In this document: positions 25,704-38,210 of the stretch, in pieces
How the letters are laid out: the number at the start of each line of letters is the position of its first letter
How positions within the stretch are numbered: position 1 is the stretch's first letter
Origin: Apis mellifera
Taxonomy: Eukaryota; Arthropoda; Insecta; Hymenoptera; Apidae
Direction of reading: 5' to 3'
Length of the DNA: 64,000 nucleotides
NCBI RefSeq assembly: GCF_003254395.2
Contig: NC_037643.1
Coordinates: 14,278,963 to 14,342,962 of the forward strand
Position numbers and translations under genes: made by a program
The notes under the pieces: generated by a model
What the model saw: the letters and a program-made list of their open reading frames with translations, nothing else
What the model was told of the DNA's origin: nothing
Database searches by the model: none

Positions 25704-26275
25704 CCAGTATAATTAATATTAACGATACAATGGCAGTAAAATTATATTAATATATTGAAATAATTTTATATCTTGCAAATTGCTAATAGAAATCGTTCAA
25801 AACGACGATCTTATAACGAATAATATACTTCAAGTTCATTGAAATTGATAAGAATTGATTTTTTATAAAGATAGAACTAGTATAATTAATAATAACGATA
25901 CAATGGTAGTAAAATGGTATTGAAATAATTTATTTACTACTTACAAATAAATAATAATTAAAATAATTAATAAATAATAAAATAAATAATAAATAAATAA
26001 TAAAATAATAATTTTACTACTTACAAATAATTATCAGATATTTTTATTTCGTTTCATCGTTCGCATGCAAAATTTTAATTTTTTTTTTTAATTTCTCCTC
26101 GCCATTAATATTCATTCGTTCTGCCTTATCCTAAGAGAATATAATATACCAATACAATTAATAGTAACGATACATAGAAATAATTTTATTTACAAATAAT
26201 TACCAATAATTAATTTTTCTTTTTAATTTCTCCCCGCCATTAATATTCATTCCTTATCCTAAGAGAGGGAAAATC
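25704..26275. repeat. Degenerate dispersed and tandem AT-rich repeats
   Basis: The block gtataattaatattaacgat recurs in variant form at about 25708, 25879 and 26150. The block tttctcctcgccattaatatt recurs near 26091 and 26228, followed in both by a ttatcctaagaga match. Confidence 0.7.
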
Positions 26276-26704
26276 TTAGTACAGTTTCGTTTTAAAAAAA
26301 GAGTCCGACCCCCAATGCGACATCATCCCACTTTTGCGACGATATTCCTCCTCCGTTCTCGAGGCGAATATTTTATAAAGGAAATTTCACCTGGACCGAA
26401 CTCTAAAAATAGTGAAGGAGAGAATTCTTCGCCTGAATCCCCAAATCTTTTCGCCTCCTGTTATTCTTTAATTTGCTGAAACGAAAATTCTCTTCTCCTA
26501 GACAGCCACGTGATTTCAAACAACGTCAATGGTAATCGCTAAATCCGACTCGAATCCTGTAAATCGCGTTACTTTTAATATAAAAAGTTGTGTTCAAAAT
26601 TAAGAATGGCGACGAAGACGCGATTTTCTATAAAAATTTTTTCGAAAATTCGAAAGGAAAAATAGAGACGAAACGAAAAAATAGATATGGAGAAAGAGAG
26701 AGAA

Positions 26705-26890
26705 ACTGAGACTGAGACTGAGACTGAGACTGATACTGAGACTGAGACTGAGACTGAGATTGATACTGAGACTGAGACTGATACTGAGACTGAGATTGAG
26801 ACTGATACTGAGACTGAGACTGAGATTGAGACTGATACTGAGACTGAGACTGAGACTGAGACTGAGACTGAGACAGAGAGAGAGAGAGAG
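26705..26890. repeat. (ACTGAG)n hexanucleotide array ending in (AG)n
   Basis: About 28 hexamer units, with periodic atactgag and attgag variants, then an (AG)n tail. The two strands translate as TETETE and SQSQSQ strings, which are repeat artefacts. A closely similar array lies at 51044-51249. Confidence 0.95.
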
Positions 26891-29800
26891 AATGCTTGTT
26901 CATCAATTTTTAAATTAACCCTTCAACGCATCTCGATGAACCTTACTTGAGAAGAAATAATGATTAAAAATGATTAATATTGCTTATATCAACGTCAGAG
27001 TTATTGGTAATTTATTATCCATGGAATAAGATAAAGGTGTGTCGAGTAGGCACACGTTTTAATTAATCAAAATCGTTAATTTCTCAAGCTCGATCGATAA
27101 AAGAAAGAAACGTGGTGTTCGCGGTGTTTGCAATCTCGCGAAACGTCGAATTTTTATTTCGGGAAAACGGGAGGAGAGGAAGGAAATTGTAATTGGGGAT
27201 TGTTTATGGAGTATCGAATATTTGTAGAAGATTAATGGTAGAAAGAGAGAATTCTTAATTCGATTTGCGACGAGGGAAAGGGAAAACAGGATCGGGGGAT
27301 GAATCGAGGAGCTGAATTGCGTGCAAAACGGCCACCAATTTAATTATCTAACCCGAGTTGCTCGCTAATAAATCGGATTAATCCTGTCGAGGTTCGAAAA
27401 CATCAAAGGAAAGGGATTAATATACGAGATGAAACGATGAGAGGAAATGGAATGCATGTACGTGCGAGATACGTTTGATTAAAATGTTCCTCCAACAAAC
27501 ATTTTTATTCTTCGTTGAAAGTAGTTATCCATCGATCGATATATTTATCTCTCTTTCACATCTCAAACTAAATTTTTCTTCTTCTTTTTATATAATAATC
27601 TTATCTTCTATTCTTCGTTTCTAAACATTTCTTCCGAGGCAACATTTTATTTACCATCTCTTTTTTAACTCTAACCTCCTCTATGCTCGTTTTCAACTTT
27701 GAATTTTTTATAATTTTTGTGAAGAAAGAGAAAAAAAAGAATTGTAAAAAATGATGAGAAAGTAAGAAAGAGAAAATAAAGTAAGGAAGAGAGGGGCGAT
27801 AAATATTTCTTTTTCTTCGTCTCGAGTTCCGCGATATCTGCTAAGATAATCTTTAAAGCGTTCTTTACGTTGGAGGAGATAGCGGTCGCGCGAGAATCCA
27901 CAGCGGAATTCCTGCGCTGGCTAATTTCATCAGGAATTTCGGGGGGTTGCGGCGGAGTTGGAGATACCATGACCTAGCTCGTTCCATGCAAATTGTACCC
28001 GGGTTCGATGAAATTCGGGTGGAACAGTTGAACTGAGAGAGATAAAATAGCGTTTTAAAATAAGAAAATTTTATACGCGAAAAAAATCACTTTACTCCAC
28101 TTATTTATAGAGATTCTAAAAAAGGATTTGTATGAAATATTCGTGGGGAAAAATTGTTGTCTTGAAATTTTTTTCAATCGTCGAAAATGAAGACGAGACG
28201 TGATGTTTGATGCGGCAGAATTTTTAGTAGCAATTGGCAAACAGATTATTATTAACAACTGTTGATTATAGTTATTTTTAAACCCGACTGACTGGTAGAA
28301 AATAAGCGAGCAACAGTTTCAACGTAACGTGGTGTATAATAAGTTACGCGGTGTATGAAAAATAAGCTCATCAAATACTTTTTTTCGACATTGTGGCAGG
28401 TATTCGAGCCAAGGCCTAAGCGATAATTTCGCTTTAACGACCCTGTCCTTGGAATTAATACCCCGAGCCTCTTCTCGTTCCGATATTTTCGTTTAATCTC
28501 GCGCCAGAAATGTTTGATATTCCGCCGTTAAGTCGTCCCAGTTTTGCCGAAACAAATTCTCGAGAAATGTGAAATGTGTATTCCAGAATACGAATCGAGC
28601 CCTGTCTCTGGAAAAATGGAGTTTTGCGTTTTTAAAGTGTGAAAACACTAAAAAAAATATTCCTTTCTAAGAAATATTACGAATCAATATAAATTTTCAT
28701 AAAAATTTGGAAAAATTCATATAACGTTAAAAACTTGGAATAATTGGAAAAATAAAAACTAATTTGCACGTTCAAAAATCGTTTGACAAATTTAAATTAA
28801 ATATATCCAAAATTGCAAAATAAATTGAAACGAAAAACGATAATAATAAAAACTTAAAATGATACGTCAACTCTGTGTAGAATATCGAAAGTTTCTTAGA
28901 GAGAGAATTGCAAACGATGAACTCGACAAGATTACGCGACGAAGAAGAAAGTTGCAGAAAACAAAAATTCGTCGACCAATTTTCCACATTGCGTCGTAAA
29001 TGATTGCGCGATTGACGCAATTCTTGACAAACACCTGCTCGACGAATGATTTACTAGATTTCGCTAGTTAATTTCGCTCGCCGCGACCCCACGATAAGGG
29101 CAATGAATAATGTTATTTCCCTGGGGAAACAGAGGCGCTGGCGTGGCGGCGCTCGCGTCGCGCAACGCTCTAGGGATTTTCTCTCGTCCGATCGAGCGAA
29201 ACGGTTTGCCCCGTACGCGCGGATGGAAAGTAACTAACGACCGCGTCGATATTTACGCTCAATTGTCGAGCGTTTCGCGTGTTAAACGTGGCGAAACGTT
29301 CGAATATTTCGAATTACTCTGAATCTTCGTAGATTTAATTTTTTAATCTATTGATCTTTTTAATGGGTCGATAATTTATCGACTGTTTCGATATTTTTAA
29401 TATAATTAAATTGCGTTATTTAATTGCTTTCAACAAAAAAAAATAAATAATGAAAATTATTCGCTTTAAATTATACGTGTAAATCGACATTACGCTTGGT
29501 TCGCATATTTTTTTCAGTGGTCGAGGAACATTATTTCCTAGTTTACGAGGCAGCTGGCAGGATTCTCGGGGACGTCGTTCCGCGTTTGGCAAAGAGATTG
29601 GAAATCCAGAGATCCGCTCCGTTTCAGACCTTTAAACCTCGTTATTATTCTTTGGCGGTTTACGAGAACGGTCACAGAGAAACGCTATTTTCCGCGTGTA
29701 TATCTGGGGAGTCGTTCGATTTTTATCATTTCGACAAATGGAAGAAGTTCGCGAATCGAAAAAAAAATTCCTTCTCCCTTTGCCGTATGCGTGCTCGATA

Positions 29801-32800
29801 CGTCTGAAGATTTCTTTCCTTTTTTTCTTTTTTTTATTTCTTTCTTTGAAACGAGAGTCTTTCTTTGAAATCTTTTCGTTCCATGTTTTTTCGAGATAAC
29901 TTTCTGTACGCAAATTGTAGGAAAATGTATGAAAATATATCTACGCTTCTCGTGATACAGAATATCGAAATAAGAAATAAAATTTTTAATGAACGATGAG
30001 AATGAAAATTGAAATTGTATAATTATTTTCTAACATTTAACGAATATTTTTTTTTTTCTTGAAAATTTCGATCGAGTTTGAATCACGAGACTTTTATTCC
30101 TGTAAAAAAAAAAAAAACAACGTTTGATTACGCAATTCTGCGCAGTATTTTTTACATAAGTCGTCAAAAACGAAATATTATTTATCGCATAAACGCAAGG
30201 CGAGCAGTCTCACATCTTATCTCGTTTTCATTTCTCGTCGTAGGTCGTAACCAGCCTTCCGATAATTTTTATTCGATACAACGCCATTACAATTAATTCT
30301 CTAATATTTATTAATATATTTATCACGTTAAAAATTCGTTAAAAAAAAAAAAAAACTTTCATCAATCGTCGCCGATAATACGAGAAAAATCTCTCCTCCC
30401 GAATAAAAAAAGTTTCGAAACTTTTATTCTGGAAATAGATTTTACCTACCGTCTTCTCTTGTTCCTTCCTTATCGACTTAGCTACTCTCAGAATAGGAAA
30501 GTATGCATCCCATCCGTTCCGTCTCCAGAATATTGCAACTAGCTTTACTCTTTCTTTCTCTCTCTCTTTCTTTTTCTATTTACCTTTACGTTACCAGAGA
30601 TACACACTTGAAGAAGAAGAAGAAAAAAAGAGATAAGAAGCGCAAGTAAAAATTTTTCAGAAATTTTTTCCCCCTTTTTCTTCGATTCGAGGGACATTAA
30701 TCAAAGGGGAATCTCTCGTCTCTTCCATTCGAAGCTGCAGGAAATCGCAGTTTGAATTACACGGTGCTCGGGCCGGCGCGCCGGCGTTCAAGCCTCGGCC
30801 ATTCCCCCTCCTCCCTCCTCCTCCCCATCCGAAAAGAATCGAGAACGGACGCGACGACAAAACTTTAGCCGCGCACCACGAGAAATATTACTCGAGACAC
30901 GATATAATCGAGAATATATCCGGCGAACAACTGCGCCGACTTTTACGCTACGAAGCTGTTGTGCTAGTCACGCGATTCGGTTATCAATTTGTCCTTTTTC
31001 CTGCTTTTTTTTTAAACCACGTTGTTCGTTTGGGAATCGCAGAGGTATTTTTTTTTTTTTTTAACTATCTGATCGTGACCTTGATTTGTTTTTTTTTTTT
31101 TCTACTTTCGTGTCCATCCGAGAGTAAAACTGAATCGTCAAGCTCCCGGTGAAGCAAAACTATTGTCATTTCTAGGTGTTTCTCTAGTAAATAAGAATAT
31201 TTTATCGCAGAAAATCGTCGAACTCTCGATTATACAACTCGCGAAAAATTTCTTTCGAGATGCTTTTATTCCAATTGCGTTTTGATATTGTCGAATTAAA
31301 TTAAATTTTAACTGTATAATAAAAATGTAATTGAGAAGACAATTTCTTATTCCTTCCTTTTTTTTTTTTGTTTTAATTTTGAATACTTGTTAAATTCGGT
31401 TTCAAAACAAACAGTGCTTTTTTTAAATGTAAACGGCTTAAATACAGGAAATTGGAGAACGGTTCAACGAGCTTTGATATAAACGTGGCGACGTTGGCTG
31501 AACTTTAGCCAAGCCTATGGGTAATCTCGTAATCAAATGTCCAAGTACGAAGTGGAATTTAATCAAACTGAAACACGCCGACCATCCCATTCAACTTTTG
31601 TTCAACGTTGACTGGAACGGAAGTTACGTTCCATCACTACTTGAAGCGTCTTGTTACCGTGACAAAGCGGATAGAGATCTATTATTGATTCAAGATGTAT
31701 TCTATTTTCTATTTCGCATATAAATACATATATATGGCATTTTATTCTTAATTATTCGACTGCAATTATCTTACAAATAAACAAATTACAAATGTAATTT
31801 TATGATCGATAAAATAATATTTTTTATCTAAAATCAAGAACTATAACATCGTACAGAATAATTTCAATAATTCCTTATTTTATTAATTGTTACTTTAATT
31901 TTAGAATGAATAAATAATTACTTAAACTGAATATTTTAATTAAATAATAATAATCACTAAAATAATATAAGGATTAATAAAATCAATATTTAAGTCGAAA
32001 TTAAATGTAAATAATTACTTTTTATATATTATTAAATTTATTATAGATTTAATATATAAAATAAATATATTTATTAATTATAAAATATTAACAATTTAAA
32101 TACGATTAATAAAAATTATTTTATCCTTAGAATTGAATGAAACTCATAAATACGATTTCTTGAAAAAAAAATAATATTGTTTTTTTGAAATTTCTTTTCC
32201 AACGATTCCTCCATTTTCTTCCTTTTTCAACGTTAAACGTAATTTCGTTAGACTCTTTGTATTCCTTGTCCATATGAAACTCGCAAATCTTCTTAGAGAC
32301 GCAACAAACCATCCCCTTCTCCCTTTGTCTCGCATAGACAATTTGTCGTTTGAGAAAATTAAGAAAAGAAAATATGTAAATTCTTCTAATATTCTCGCTT
32401 TTTTATTCGATTTTTTTTTAATAAATATTTAATATATTAATATATTATGTTAATTATATTTATTAATAAATATATAAATGTATAAAATAAAAAATAAAAA
32501 TTTTTTTAAAAAATATATATAATAAAATATTCGTATTCGTAACCAGCTTGAAATTTTGCGTATTTTCGATCGCGATTATTTATTCGATGAATTTGAAAAA
32601 AAAATGGAAAAATTGAGAGTAATTTGGAAAATATCGGAAAAATGAAAAATATTTCGTCGGGAAAGCGAATAGCGATGCCCGCTTTTTGTACGCGAAACTT
32701 TCAGAGATATAATTTCAATATTTATAAATCTCGTTCCCATTGACCTGAATTCGGGCATCATGATCACTCATGGTTATTCAATGTCACGTATTAATATCTC

Positions 32801-34060
32801 ACTTACTCGTTTTTGCATACAACCTGTAATCATTTATAAAGTTTTTCATAAAAAAAAGGGGACAAAAATGAGAAAAAAGTTCGCTTTTTTCCTCTCCGTT
32901 ATTTAATTTTTAGCAATTTCCCTTCTCGATTCGATATTTCTTTTTTAAATATATTAAAAGTAATAATACATTTTGTATCACAAGCTAAAGCGAGTAGAAA
33001 AAAAAATATCTATATATATTTATTTTCTAATAAAAATATTTTCGATATTTCTAGAAAGTGCTATTAAATAATTATATTTATATCACAAAATTTGTTCAAA
33101 ATAGAAATAAATAAACAAAATTAATTTCCGCTTAATCTAATCGCTGAGAAGAGAATCGGCCAATAAACGCAACTGCGGAAACGGAGACGCGATTGAAGCA
33201 GCATCGATAAACGTAGCATGTTGAAAGGGAATGCAATTTCTGGCTTGTTATCGATCGGTCAATGCATCGGATACAAACGAACCTCACGCTTCCGGAATTC
33301 GGCCGATAATGATAATTGAACGCATCCGTGTACTCGAAGCCAATTTCTCTCGTGAATCTCGCTGAAATTTGTTTACCAATCAAAGTATCCGGTGATCATT
33401 ATATTTATGTTCGATTTCGATTTATGAATTTTTCCTATCATCCTTTCGCAAATATTGGATCATTGGATTTCATAATATGAAGGAGAAGGAATAATTTGTT
33501 AGCGAATCTTATATTTTTTCGTGAAAAATATAATTTGACGATAAAATTTTAAAAATCCATCTTTGGGAACAAAAAAAAAAGATAAACTGGATATTGAAGA
33601 AAATATTTTAATATATTTATTTTTTTAATAATAAAAAAATTTTTCTTCAATATTAATTTTGATAATTCTTTAATAATAAGCTCTCGAAGAAATTCATTCG
33701 TACAAACAATTTTCAAAGAAATATCTTCAACCGTTTCGATGAAACATTTAAATGGCCACTCTTCGCCGATCAATTCCATTTAACCGAAACTCAATAATCC
33801 CATTAGATTAAACCACTTCCCCATTCATCTCGATATTAATTCAATTTAAAATTCATCCCATCCACGCCATAGCGAAGCGTTAAAATCTATGAAACCCGAG
33901 TTTCCGTCGAAAATCACCGGCTGGAAAACGGAATTTTCCTTTCCGCTTGCCGTTCCGCATGAAATTTATCATTGGATGGATACTTAACCGATTTACGATC
34001 CGGCAAATTTACACCGCGATTCGTCACGTCCGCGTGCGAATTTCGATAAACCGGTCAGCT
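26891..34060. other. Long stretch without a supported gene
   Basis: CpG-richer blocks occur at 27280-27400, 27880-28020, 29040-29300 and 30700-30960, and very AT-rich blocks at 31730-32110 and 32400-32530. A perfect 10-bp palindrome, GGATTAATCC (27375-27384), matches a paired K50-homeodomain site, and an octamer ATGCAAAT lies at 27986-27993. The frame at 29496-29807 lacks an ATG but follows a ttttttcag acceptor-like tract. The 68-codon ATG frame at 31517-31723 shows no recognised family. Confidence 0.45.
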
Positions 34061-34068
34061 TATAAAAG
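34061..34068 (+). promoter_or_regulatory. TATA box of the small secreted-peptide gene
   Basis: TATAAAAG, a perfect TATA consensus, lies 48 bases before the ATG at 34109. A start about 30 bases downstream would fall near 34091, leaving a ~17-base leader. A TCAG word at 34103-34106 is an alternative initiator but is rather far. Confidence 0.5.
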
Positions 34069-34108
34069 CCGACTGAAACGATGCGCGGCCGATAATGTAG
34101 CGTCAGCC

Positions 34109-34318
34109 ATGCACTGTACCGCATTTTGGTTAAGCGTGATCACGCTCGCGATCCTCTTGTTTTGGGCTGTGGAGCGTGGAAACACCACTTCGGACCCGGA
34201 TCCCCGGAATATAATTTACATCATCACCCACGGGAAAAGGAAACACAAAGGGAAGATCATTGAGATACACAGGCATCGTCCAAAGCACAAGCTGAACATC
34301 ATACTCGTCAATTCGTGA
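34109..34318 (+). CDS. Predicted small secreted basic peptide, unidentified
   Basis: The 69-codon frame begins at the ATG at 34109. Residues 1-24, including the core AFWLSVITLAILLFWAV, form a strong signal peptide with likely cleavage near residues 21-24. The remaining ~45 residues contain an NTT glycosylation sequon, a hydrophobic IIYII segment, then a highly basic block (HGKRKHKGK and HRHRPKHK) and a hydrophobic tail ending LNIILVNS. There are no cysteines in the mature part. Dibasic KR/RK sites could allow processing. A perfect TATA box lies 48 bp upstream and an ATTAAA that could serve in polyadenylation at 34620-34625. A longer frame upstream lacks an ATG. The peptide could be a neuropeptide precursor, an antimicrobial-like peptide or a lineage-restricted orphan; no family is recognised. 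Confidence 0.5.
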   Translation: MHCTAFWLSVITLAILLFWAVERGNTTSDPDPRNIIYIITHGKRKHKGKIIEIHRHRPKHKLNIILVNS

Positions 34319-36143
34319 ATAGATCTCGAACGGTGAGGTTAAAGTGGATATAATCGATCGGCAGATGTTCGCGTGTATGTGAGTAGAGGTTATGTATGGA
34401 ATTTTGGAGAAGATTTATGTTACGGTGAAGTGTTGATATGTTCGTTTAATATTGATTTGAAATATTGATTCTAACGATCGAGACAAATACAGAGATTGGT
34501 GTGCATAAACGTTGATATATGAAAAATTGTACTAATCGCGACATCTGCATTTCTATTAGATTACTAACAATTAGGTATAGTTCCATGCTTTCTTTTCGTT
34601 CGTAAAGATTGAAATTGAAATTAAAGTTTAAATTAGTCACGAAATGAGAGTACTATTCTTTCATTCTATTTGCGTTAATTTTTGCATACCAAATTTTACA
34701 TTTGTTTCGACATTATAAAAGAATTGATATTATAAAAGTATCCTACGAATATAACAACACTCTATATTGGATACTTTGTGGTTTCAGAAATTTGTTTAAA
34801 GTGACGGAGAACCAGGAAACGTTTCTTTCTCGAGAAAAAGATCAGAGGAAATAACAATGGGCAATTGTAAAATGTGTATTGAGACTATATGATATGTAAA
34901 AATTTGATGCTTCGTCGTTAAAATGTATGCATGCAAATGTTTAATGTTAAAAATGAATATTCGTATACGTTTACATGTAATCCTTATTTCATTATGAAGA
35001 TTAATGAATATGTTTTGTTTCACGCGATATTCGCGCGTTTAAACGCGCAAGTTTGCACGTTTCGTATAACTTACGGGTCAGTCTCTTTGTCGAGCGACAT
35101 CATGCTCAACGACACTCGTAAGTTAGTCGTTTATTATGGAATTATATGCAATTCTAACGGTATGTAGGCGATCGTCCCACCATGGCAGGAACTTAACTAT
35201 CGTGCAGAGTGATAAATATTACAGTTATTACGCGTATGTATATGCAACAGTTGTTAAACAAGGGAACGAGAACTAGAAGAGGAGGATATTGTAAGAGTGA
35301 ATCGACTCGAACGTTTCTTACTTGGATTTAAAATATTCAAAGTAAATTATGAAATATTTATTATACAAAATTCTAAATCTCTTTTTTTTACAGGAATATT
35401 CTCGAAATCTTAATATTTTTCAAACGATAAGATACTTAAATCGCAATCGACCCGAGGTTAATCAATTGATCATCAATTCCTCTTGGCAAATTTCCAATCT
35501 TTGATCCTGTATCCGCCATTCTACACTTTTTCACGATTTCACTTTCGTTCACGAGGGATATGGTTTCTGCTTGAAGAGCTAGTCACGAGGGAAAGATAGA
35601 AAGAGATAGAAAGTTTCGTTTTGAACTGAATATCTAAGAGATCCCAAAGAGGTATATGTAGCCAAGCTGTTTAATAATTAATTGCACGGACAGAACGTAG
35701 TCGTAGAATATGTAGAATGTAGAAGACTAGTAGTACCCACAAGCTCTATATTTCTATTTTTATATTTATCCATAGCTTCAACGACATTGTCCATGATCAA
35801 TATACAATATGCAATATAATGGAACATATAGTGAGACAGAAGAGGTAAAAATTACAAGTCTTATTACAAGTCCTATCTTTGATATTCTAAAACCTTCAGT
35901 TTCCAATCTCAATTAATTTGTTGCAACTCTTGTGTTCACAGCATAACCATGAGCAAATAGAAAATGTTAGGGCCTAAAATCTGAAGATTCCATTTCGCTA
36001 ATTTCCCTAACTTTACCCTTGAAGAAGTGCTGAACATTGGATTAAAGTTTGAAGCCTCCACTCAGCTAATTTTGCAATTCCTAACTTTCCCCTAGATAGA
36101 TCTAAAGTCTGTGCTAATTTTCCATTATTCTCATCTCGTCCAG
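34319..36143. other. Downstream non-coding stretch with faint ~67-bp repeats
   Basis: No supported gene. Between about 35977 and 36125 related words recur (aaatctgaagattcca, aagtttgaagcctcca, aaagtctgtgctaa, with ctaattt and cctaacttt segments), suggesting an old ~67-bp tandem repeat. Part of this stretch could be the 3' UTR of the peptide gene. Confidence 0.4.
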
Positions 36144-36260
36144 AAAATGTATAGCGGATAACCCAATAGAATCTCAAACTCTGAAATTTTCAATCTTACC
36201 GCTAGCTTCGAATCACTTATCCTATAATATTATCTAACCGCTTGAAGTTATACTCGCAAA
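36144..36260 (+). other. Possible 5' UTR part of the exon at 36261
   Basis: A pyrimidine-rich acceptor-like tract, tctcatctcgtccag, ends at 36143. If used, the exon would run from 36144 to 36309, with a short upstream frame (ATG TAT AGC GGA TAA) in the leader. Alternatively transcription starts here; no TATA box is seen. Confidence 0.3.
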
Positions 36261-36309
36261 ATGGTAGAAGCAACAGAGAGCAAAGGAACACCGGAAGCGT
36301 TCGGTCAAG
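36261..36309 (+). CDS. Candidate first coding exon, MVEATESKGTPEAFGQ
   Basis: The ATG at 36261 has one of the best start contexts in the window (GCAAAATGG, matching the insect CAAAATG preference). After 16 codons plus one base the sequence reaches a strong donor, TCAAG|GTAAGA, with the GT at 36310. The encoded start, MVEATESKGTPEAFGQ, is hydrophilic with no signal peptide, like the variable N-terminus of a cytosolic protein. The unspliced frame continues 56 more codons with less protein-like sequence. The partner exon would need a phase-1 acceptor and was not found; it may lie beyond the window. The parent gene is not recognised. The same phase as the exon at 13282 would allow alternative promoters of one gene. 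Confidence 0.5.
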
Positions 36310-37496
36310 GTAAGACGTTGCCTCTGCTCGCGGCGTATATGCACATTCGTTCTCAACCGCGCTTTCCTCTCGATGAAACGTTTTCCCTGCCTGGCAAAGG
36401 CATCGGTTCTCCCATTAATTGCATTCTGCTCCTCGTTCCACGTTTCCTCGCTTTCGTTTCCCTTCTCGAGTTAGTTTGATAGCATTGAACACCATGTCGA
36501 GAAATGACTTTAGAATAAGATTCACCAAAAATTTTTTTACTCGAAACTCGGCTTCGAATCTGGCTAATAAATTGATTGCACAAAGGTGACTAATTTATGT
36601 GTGACTTTAGCAAGAACAATGTTGATATTTAGAGAGCGAATTTCGTGAGAAATGTTTCATTCGCACGAATTATTTAAGCGAAGTACAGTGTAAGAGTGAA
36701 AATAAGAGGGTGAGGAAAGGAACTTGATTTAAACTTGTTATTAAGATTGATATACCCCTTGGTGAGGATAATCACTGGTGTTAAACTAGATTGTCACTGA
36801 ACTTCAATCGAGATCAAATGTTTTGACCTTTATATTGCCTTATGATCATTGTACAAACGTAATGGATCTTATTATTTGCTAACAATAATGTCAATTGTCA
36901 TAAAAGGATAAACGTTTGAAAGTTTTCAATTTTGAAGAGATGTAGAGTATCAAAAAAAGACATATTGAATATAATTTTGTTAATTTAAATATCGCTAAAT
37001 CAAGTTTTCAAATTTCCAGTATCATCAGAGAGAAACTATTGGAGGAAACTATAACGATTAATCATAAATTGATAGCTATTATCATAGTTTGGAAATTAGA
37101 CAATTTATAATAATCAGATTATATCCATTACATGATGGATAACCATATTAATTAGATGTACATCTTAATTTGAATTTTCTTGCATTTTATCTGTATTAAA
37201 TTAATTAATATAGAAAATATAATTTTTCAATTCGAAATAAAATAATTTTAAATTACAAACGTTTTTAAAAACATATATAATATCTTGAAAAATTGTAGAA
37301 ATTAAATCGAGATAAAAATTTATCGATTCAATTTTTATTTTTCTTGTCCAATTGTTTATAACAATTTGTAACGCGCACTATTTGTTGAAACGATATTATT
37401 TATCAATATAATCCACGTAAACACAACGGCAGGTCTGACCTAAAACCATAAAATTGCATCGCATCGTTCTAGTCAATAACGTTCGAGTCGATAAAA

Positions 37497-37550
37497 CATA
37501 CGTGTATGTATCCATGTGCACATGTATGTACATGTACGTATACACGTATT
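37497..37550. other. Nested palindromes in alternating purine-pyrimidine DNA
   Basis: Outer arms ATACGTGTAT (37498-37507) and ATACACGTAT (37540-37549) are exact reverse complements. Between them lie two further perfect palindromes, CATGTGCACATG (37513-37524) and GTACATGTAC (37528-37537). Almost every step alternates purine and pyrimidine, which favours Z-DNA or cruciform formation. Confidence 0.75.
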
Positions 37551-37711
37551 CGCTATAGCAGCGAATTTCTGATAGGCAGAGCCACGCGGCTGTAACCGAG
37601 ATTCACGGAACAGATGTTCCACGGCAAATTTCCGGCCGGATATTTATTAATTTCCGGCAGTGTCGTAGCTTCGCGTTGCTTTGTAATTAAGTTCACCTAG
37701 AGACTCGAAGG

Positions 37712-37729
37712 AAGGGTGGGGGGAGGGGC
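37712..37729 (+). other. G-run cluster
   Basis: Runs of three, six and four G lie within 18 bases next to shorter G pairs. It could support a quadruplex but has fewer runs than the clusters at 13376 and 43938. Confidence 0.5.
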
Positions 37730-38175
37730 GAAGAGCGATGAATCTATAAATCTTTCGGGCGAATCTATGGACAAATTGGACAAATTTTTCAACGAATAAC
37801 ATCAACTATCATTTCTTTTAATAATTTCTCTGGTTTTTATTTATAAAACGCGCGTGTACATATTTTTTCCAATCATTATTTTCGAGGTATTTTTTTTAGT
37901 TCGTGCAAGAACGTCCAGATGGCAGTAGTTTTGTTTTAGAAATTCACAATACTACTGTAATGTGTATTTTCTTAGTTTTAATTATTGGTTATAGTGAATA
38001 TAAAAACGTATGAAATATGAAAGTATATAATATTTTATAGAAGTAAATGTTTAATGGACGTGGTAATTTCACTCGTTTCTATTCCTTCGTTATAAATTGA
38101 TTATTCCTGATCTAGTCAATCGTTCGTTCAATATCTATTAATTAATGAAATTAAGTCGAATCAATAGAACGCTGG

Positions 38176-38210
38176 AAATTTATATCAAGGATAATCCTTG
38201 ATATAAATTT
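38176..38210. repeat. Perfect inverted repeat, 17-bp arms, 1-base spacer
   Basis: AAATTTATATCAAGGAT (38176-38192) is followed by a single A and then its exact reverse complement (38194-38210). A near-contiguous perfect palindrome of this length is unlikely by chance and would extrude as a cruciform. Confidence 0.95.

Noticed and set aside
29496..29807. 103-codon frame after a ttttttcag tract
   Set aside because: The first codon is TTG, the end runs into poly-A/poly-T encoded residues, and no donor marks an exon end.
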